A stretch of 7,996 nucleotides of DNA from the NCBI GenBank assembly GCA_012512335.1, contig JAAZEK010000124.1:1-7996 (forward strand). The letters run 5' to 3'. The notes beneath the pieces are model-generated. The model worked only from the letters and a program-made list of their open reading frames with translations. It was not told the DNA's origin and made no database searches. The stretch comes from Clostridiales bacterium. GTDB taxonomy: Bacteria > Bacillota > Clostridia > Caldicoprobacterales > DTU083. Positions 5,295 to 7,996 of this stretch are shown one piece after another. The position numbers were made by a program, and so were the translations under genes. Each line of letters starts with the position of its first letter. The first letter of the stretch is position 1.

Positions 5295-7204
5295 CCAATC
5301 AAAACAATAATAATCATTATGACGAATCTGATATTCAAGTATTAGAAGGTTTGGAGGCTGTCCGTAAGCGACCAGGAATGTACATAGGTACTACTAGTAT
5401 GCGCGGTCTTCATCACTTAGTATATGAAATTGTCGATAACAGCATAGATGAGGCATTGGCAGGCTTTTGTGATAGAATTCATGTTACCATTCACAAGGAC
5501 TTATCAGTTACTGTTACTGATAATGGAAGAGGAATTCCTGTGGGAATAAATCCAAAATATGGAATTCCTGCTGTTGAAATTGTATTCACCATGCTTCATG
5601 CAGGTGGTAAGTTTGGTGGCGGGGGATACAAGGTTTCAGGGGGCTTACACGGGGTTGGGGCTTCTGTTGTAAACGCACTGTCTGAGTGGATGGTTGCCAA
5701 TGTACGTACAGACGGAAAAGAATATCAAATGGAGTTTGAAAGAGGGGTTACTACATCTGCTCTAAAAGTTATTGGTGAAACCAATGAAACTGGCTCATGT
5801 GTTCACTTCAAACCAGACCATCAGATATTTGAGGAAATAGACTTTAGTTATGATATACTAAAAGGGCGTCTACGGGAGATGGCTTTTCTAAACAAAGGAA
5901 TAACCATTATCTTAGAGGATCAACGTGTAGAGGATCTGTATAGTGAATTTCATTATGAAGGCGGTATAATGTCCTTTGTTGAGTATCTTAATAAGAATAA
6001 AACGCCTTTACACAGCCCACCAATTTATATAGCAAATGATAGAGAAAATGCTACATTGGAGATTTCTTTGCAGTATAATAGTGCTTTTATAGAAAATATA
6101 TATCCTTTTGCAAACAATATTTCTACTCCAGAAGGTGGCACTCATTTATCAGGCTTTCGTTCGGGTTTAACTAGAGTGGTTAATGACTATGCCAGAAAGA
6201 CCAATGTTTTAAAGGCAGGAGATGAAAATTTTTCAGGAGAAGACACTCGTGAAGGCCTAACTGCCATCATAAGTGTTAAGCTTTCCGAACCCCAATTTGA
6301 AGGGCAAACCAAGACTAAGTTAGGCAATAGTTTTATTAGAGGCTTTGTAGAAAATTCTATGGTAGAAAAACTTACATACTTTCTGGAAGAGAATCCTTCA
6401 GTTGGTCGCATCATAGTAGAAAAAGCACTAAATGCATCTAGAGCAAGGGAAGCGGCAAAAAAGGCAAGAGACTTAACCAGAAGAAAAGGTGTACTTGAAA
6501 GCGCATCTTTACCTGGAAAGCTTGCAGACTGTTCGGAAAAGGATCCAGCCTTATCTGAAATTTTCATAGTTGAGGGTAATTCTGCTGGTGGCTCTGCTAA
6601 GCAGGGGAGAGAGAGGAAGTACCAGGCTATTTTGCCCCTGCGAGGTAAAATACTAAACGTGGAAAAGACACGTTTAGATCGGATTTTGGGCAATGAAGAA
6701 ATAAAATCCATGATAACTGCCTTTGGAGCAGGGATCGGGGATGACTTTAACGAGGAAAAGCTCCGTTATCATAAAATTATTTGTATGACTGATGCTGATG
6801 TAGACGGCGCTCATATACGGACTTTACTTCTTACTTTCTTCTACAGATTCATGCGTCCGCTTATTGAAAACGGTTATGTTTATATAGCTCAACCTCCCCT
6901 TTATAAGGTAAGTAAAAGCAAAAAGGAAAGCTATGTATACAGTGATAATGAATTAGATGCTTTATTAGAAGAAATTGGGCGAGAAGGTGTGGAGCTTCAA
7001 CGATACAAGGGTCTAGGTGAAATGAATCCAGAGCAATTATGGGATACCACCATGAATCCGGAAACCCGGACAATTTTAAAGGTTGAACTAGAGGACGCCA
7101 TTACTGCAGATGAAACCTTTAATATTTTAATGGGAGACAAGGTGGAACCTAGACGGCAGTTTATAGAGGAAAATGCAAAATACGTCAAGAATTTGGATAT
7201 ATAA
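5291..7204 (+). CDS. gyrB: DNA gyrase subunit B
   Basis: GyrB is the ATPase subunit of DNA gyrase, which with GyrA introduces negative supercoils and removes positive ones ahead of forks. The 637-residue length is normal for the Gram-positive form. The GHKL ATPase domain shows VYEIVDNSIDEALAG (44-58; catalytic Glu46), TDNGRGIPVG (76-85; Asp77) and the SGGLHGVGASVVNALS loop (116-131). The transducer domain has the QTK loop at 339-341 (Lys341). The TOPRIM domain shows EGNSAGGSA (428-436), TDADVDGAHI (500-509, metal-binding acidic residues) and the QRYKGLGEMNPEQLW block (570-584). The start is GTG at 5291 with AAGGGGG (5277-5283) 7 nt upstream; it overlaps the remB stop by four bases (GTGA), which points to translational coupling. 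gyrA follows after 16 nt. Confidence 0.98.
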   Translation: MTNQNNNNHYDESDIQVLEGLEAVRKRPGMYIGTTSMRGLHHLVYEIVDNSIDEALAGFCDRIHVTIHKDLSVTVTDNGRGIPVGINPKYGIPAVEIVFTMLHAGGKFGGGGYKVSGGLHGVGASVVNALSEWMVANVRTDGKEYQMEFERGVTTSALKVIGETNETGSCVHFKPDHQIFEEIDFSYDILKGRLREMAFLNKGITIILEDQRVEDLYSEFHYEGGIMSFVEYLNKNKTPLHSPPIYIANDRENATLEISLQYNSAFIENIYPFANNISTPEGGTHLSGFRSGLTRVVNDYARKTNVLKAGDENFSGEDTREGLTAIISVKLSEPQFEGQTKTKLGNSFIRGFVENSMVEKLTYFLEENPSVGRIIVEKALNASRAREAAKKARDLTRRKGVLESASLPGKLADCSEKDPALSEIFIVEGNSAGGSAKQGRERKYQAILPLRGKILNVEKTRLDRILGNEEIKSMITAFGAGIGDDFNEEKLRYHKIICMTDADVDGAHIRTLLLTFFYRFMRPLIENGYVYIAQPPLYKVSKSKKESYVYSDNELDALLEEIGREGVELQRYKGLGEMNPEQLWDTTMNPETRTILKVELEDAITADETFNILMGDKVEPRRQFIEENAKYVKNLDI

Positions 7205-7220
7205 AGGGGAATAAGCGTAA

Positions 7221-7996
7221 ATGGATTCTGTGAATCAAACAATAATAAATGTTAATTTGGAAGATGAAATGAAAAAGTCCTACATAGACTATGCCATGAG
7301 TGTTATTGTAGGACGAGCCCTTCCTGATGTACGTGACGGTTTAAAGCCTGTACATAGAAGAATATTATATTCCATGCAAGAGCTTGGAATGACATCAGAC
7401 AAACCTTATCGAAAGTCTGCCAGAATCGTCGGTGACGTTTTAGGTAAATATCATCCTCACGGGGATACAGCAGTTTATGATGCAATGGTGCGTATGGCAC
7501 AGGATTTTTCCATTCGCTACCCATTAATTGACGGCCATGGTAATTTCGGTTCTGTTGACGGTGACTCACCTGCAGCCATGCGTTACACTGAAGCTCGTAT
7601 GGCGAAAATTACAGGGGAAATAATGGCAGATCTCGGAAAAGATACAGTAGACTTCATGCCTAACTTTGATGAATCCCTAAAAGAGCCTGTTGTTTTACCA
7701 GCCCGATTTCCAAATTTACTTGTAAATGGATCTTCAGGTATCGCTGTTGGTATGGCTACCAATATACCTCCACACAATATGGGAGAGGTTATTGATGGAA
7801 CCATTGCAATTATAGATAATCCAGAAGTTAATTTAGATGAATTAATTCGTATCATCACTGGTCCGGATTTCCCAACAGGTGGGTTAATACTTGGTAGAAC
7901 AGGTATTCGTGAAGCTTATAGAACTGGTAGAGGTCGAATATTAATGCGAGGGAGAACGGATATTCAAGAGATGTCCAACAATAGATCTCGTAACAA
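7221..7996 (+). CDS. gyrA: DNA gyrase subunit A (5' part, cut by window edge)
   Basis: GyrA carries the DNA-cleaving tyrosine of gyrase. The first 258 codons are present, beginning MDSVNQTIINVNLEDEMKKS; the frame is open to the end of the window. The winged-helix region is clear: LPDVRDGLKPVHRRILY (34-50), GDVLGKYHPHGDTAVYD (71-87) and the catalytic AAMRYTEAR with Tyr122. Numbering coincides with that of E. coli, so the quinolone-resistance positions are Thr83 and Asp87. Thr at 83 is usual in clostridia and the pair looks like wild type. PARFPNLLVNGSSGIAVGMATNIPPH begins at about 154. Start: ATG 7221, preceded by AAAGGGG (7203-7209) at 11 nt, slightly distant. It follows gyrB by 16 nt and is surely co-transcribed. 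Confidence 0.98.
   Translation, partial: MDSVNQTIINVNLEDEMKKSYIDYAMSVIVGRALPDVRDGLKPVHRRILYSMQELGMTSDKPYRKSARIVGDVLGKYHPHGDTAVYDAMVRMAQDFSIRYPLIDGHGNFGSVDGDSPAAMRYTEARMAKITGEIMADLGKDTVDFMPNFDESLKEPVVLPARFPNLLVNGSSGIAVGMATNIPPHNMGEVIDGTIAIIDNPEVNLDELIRIITGPDFPTGGLILGRTGIREAYRTGRGRILMRGRTDIQEMSNNRSRN

Noticed and set aside
6187..6711. 174-codon open frame on the minus strand inside gyrB
   Set aside because: It lies wholly opposite the conserved gyrB frame, covers the ATPase/TOPRIM junction, and its Ser/Phe/Leu-rich translation matches no family I recognise; it is a shadow of gyrB codon use.
7467..7481. Quinolone-resistance change in GyrA
   Set aside because: Thr83 is the usual clostridial residue and Asp87 is unchanged; nothing suggests acquired resistance.

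Overview
The window is the chromosomal replication-origin region of a low-GC, Gram-positive bacterium of the class Clostridia. The gene order is the classic Firmicutes one: rnpA and rpmH on the minus strand, then oriC, then dnaA, dnaN, yaaA, recF, remB, gyrB and gyrA on the plus strand. Protein style (RpmH, DnaN, RecF, GyrA with Thr83) and AT-rich codon use suggest something near Alkaliphilus/Natronincola-type clostridia; that family-level guess comes from memory, not from a search.

Layout. Positions 1-364 (minus strand) hold the start of rnpA (cut by the window edge) and a complete rpmH, the latter served by two tandem sigma-A-type promoters at 399-491. Positions 365-855 are non-coding: the upstream half of a bipartite oriC, with several DnaA boxes at 535-732 and the upstream region of dnaA. 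dnaA (856-2187) is intact. The dnaA-dnaN gap (2188-2354) holds the downstream half of oriC: more DnaA boxes, a Spo0A-box-like heptamer, a short C-rich step and a textbook DnaA-trio array (CTA CTA CTA TTA CTA CTA) running into an AT-rich stretch. This is the likely site of origin melting. dnaN (2355-3458) is full length but has an in-frame TAA at codon 36. A 130-bp gap follows with a hairpin-forming sequence that looks like a dispersed extragenic repeat. Then come yaaA (small S4-domain protein), recF, remB, gyrB (overlapping remB by four bases) and the first 258 codons of gyrA.

The genes work together in chromosome replication: DnaA melts oriC, DnaN is the polymerase clamp, RecF loads RecA at gapped DNA, and GyrB/GyrA relax the positive supercoils made by the forks. 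RnpA and RpmH serve tRNA maturation and the ribosome.

I found no previously undescribed system. The one real anomaly is the ochre codon inside dnaN, an essential gene in every studied bacterium. A sequencing error, a true nonsense mutation with a second dnaN elsewhere, suppression or readthrough, and internal restart all remain possible. Smaller points of interest are the well-preserved trio array, a mirrored trio-like tract in the upstream oriC half, the Spo0A-box-like site, the extragenic repeat and an unusual residue in RecF.
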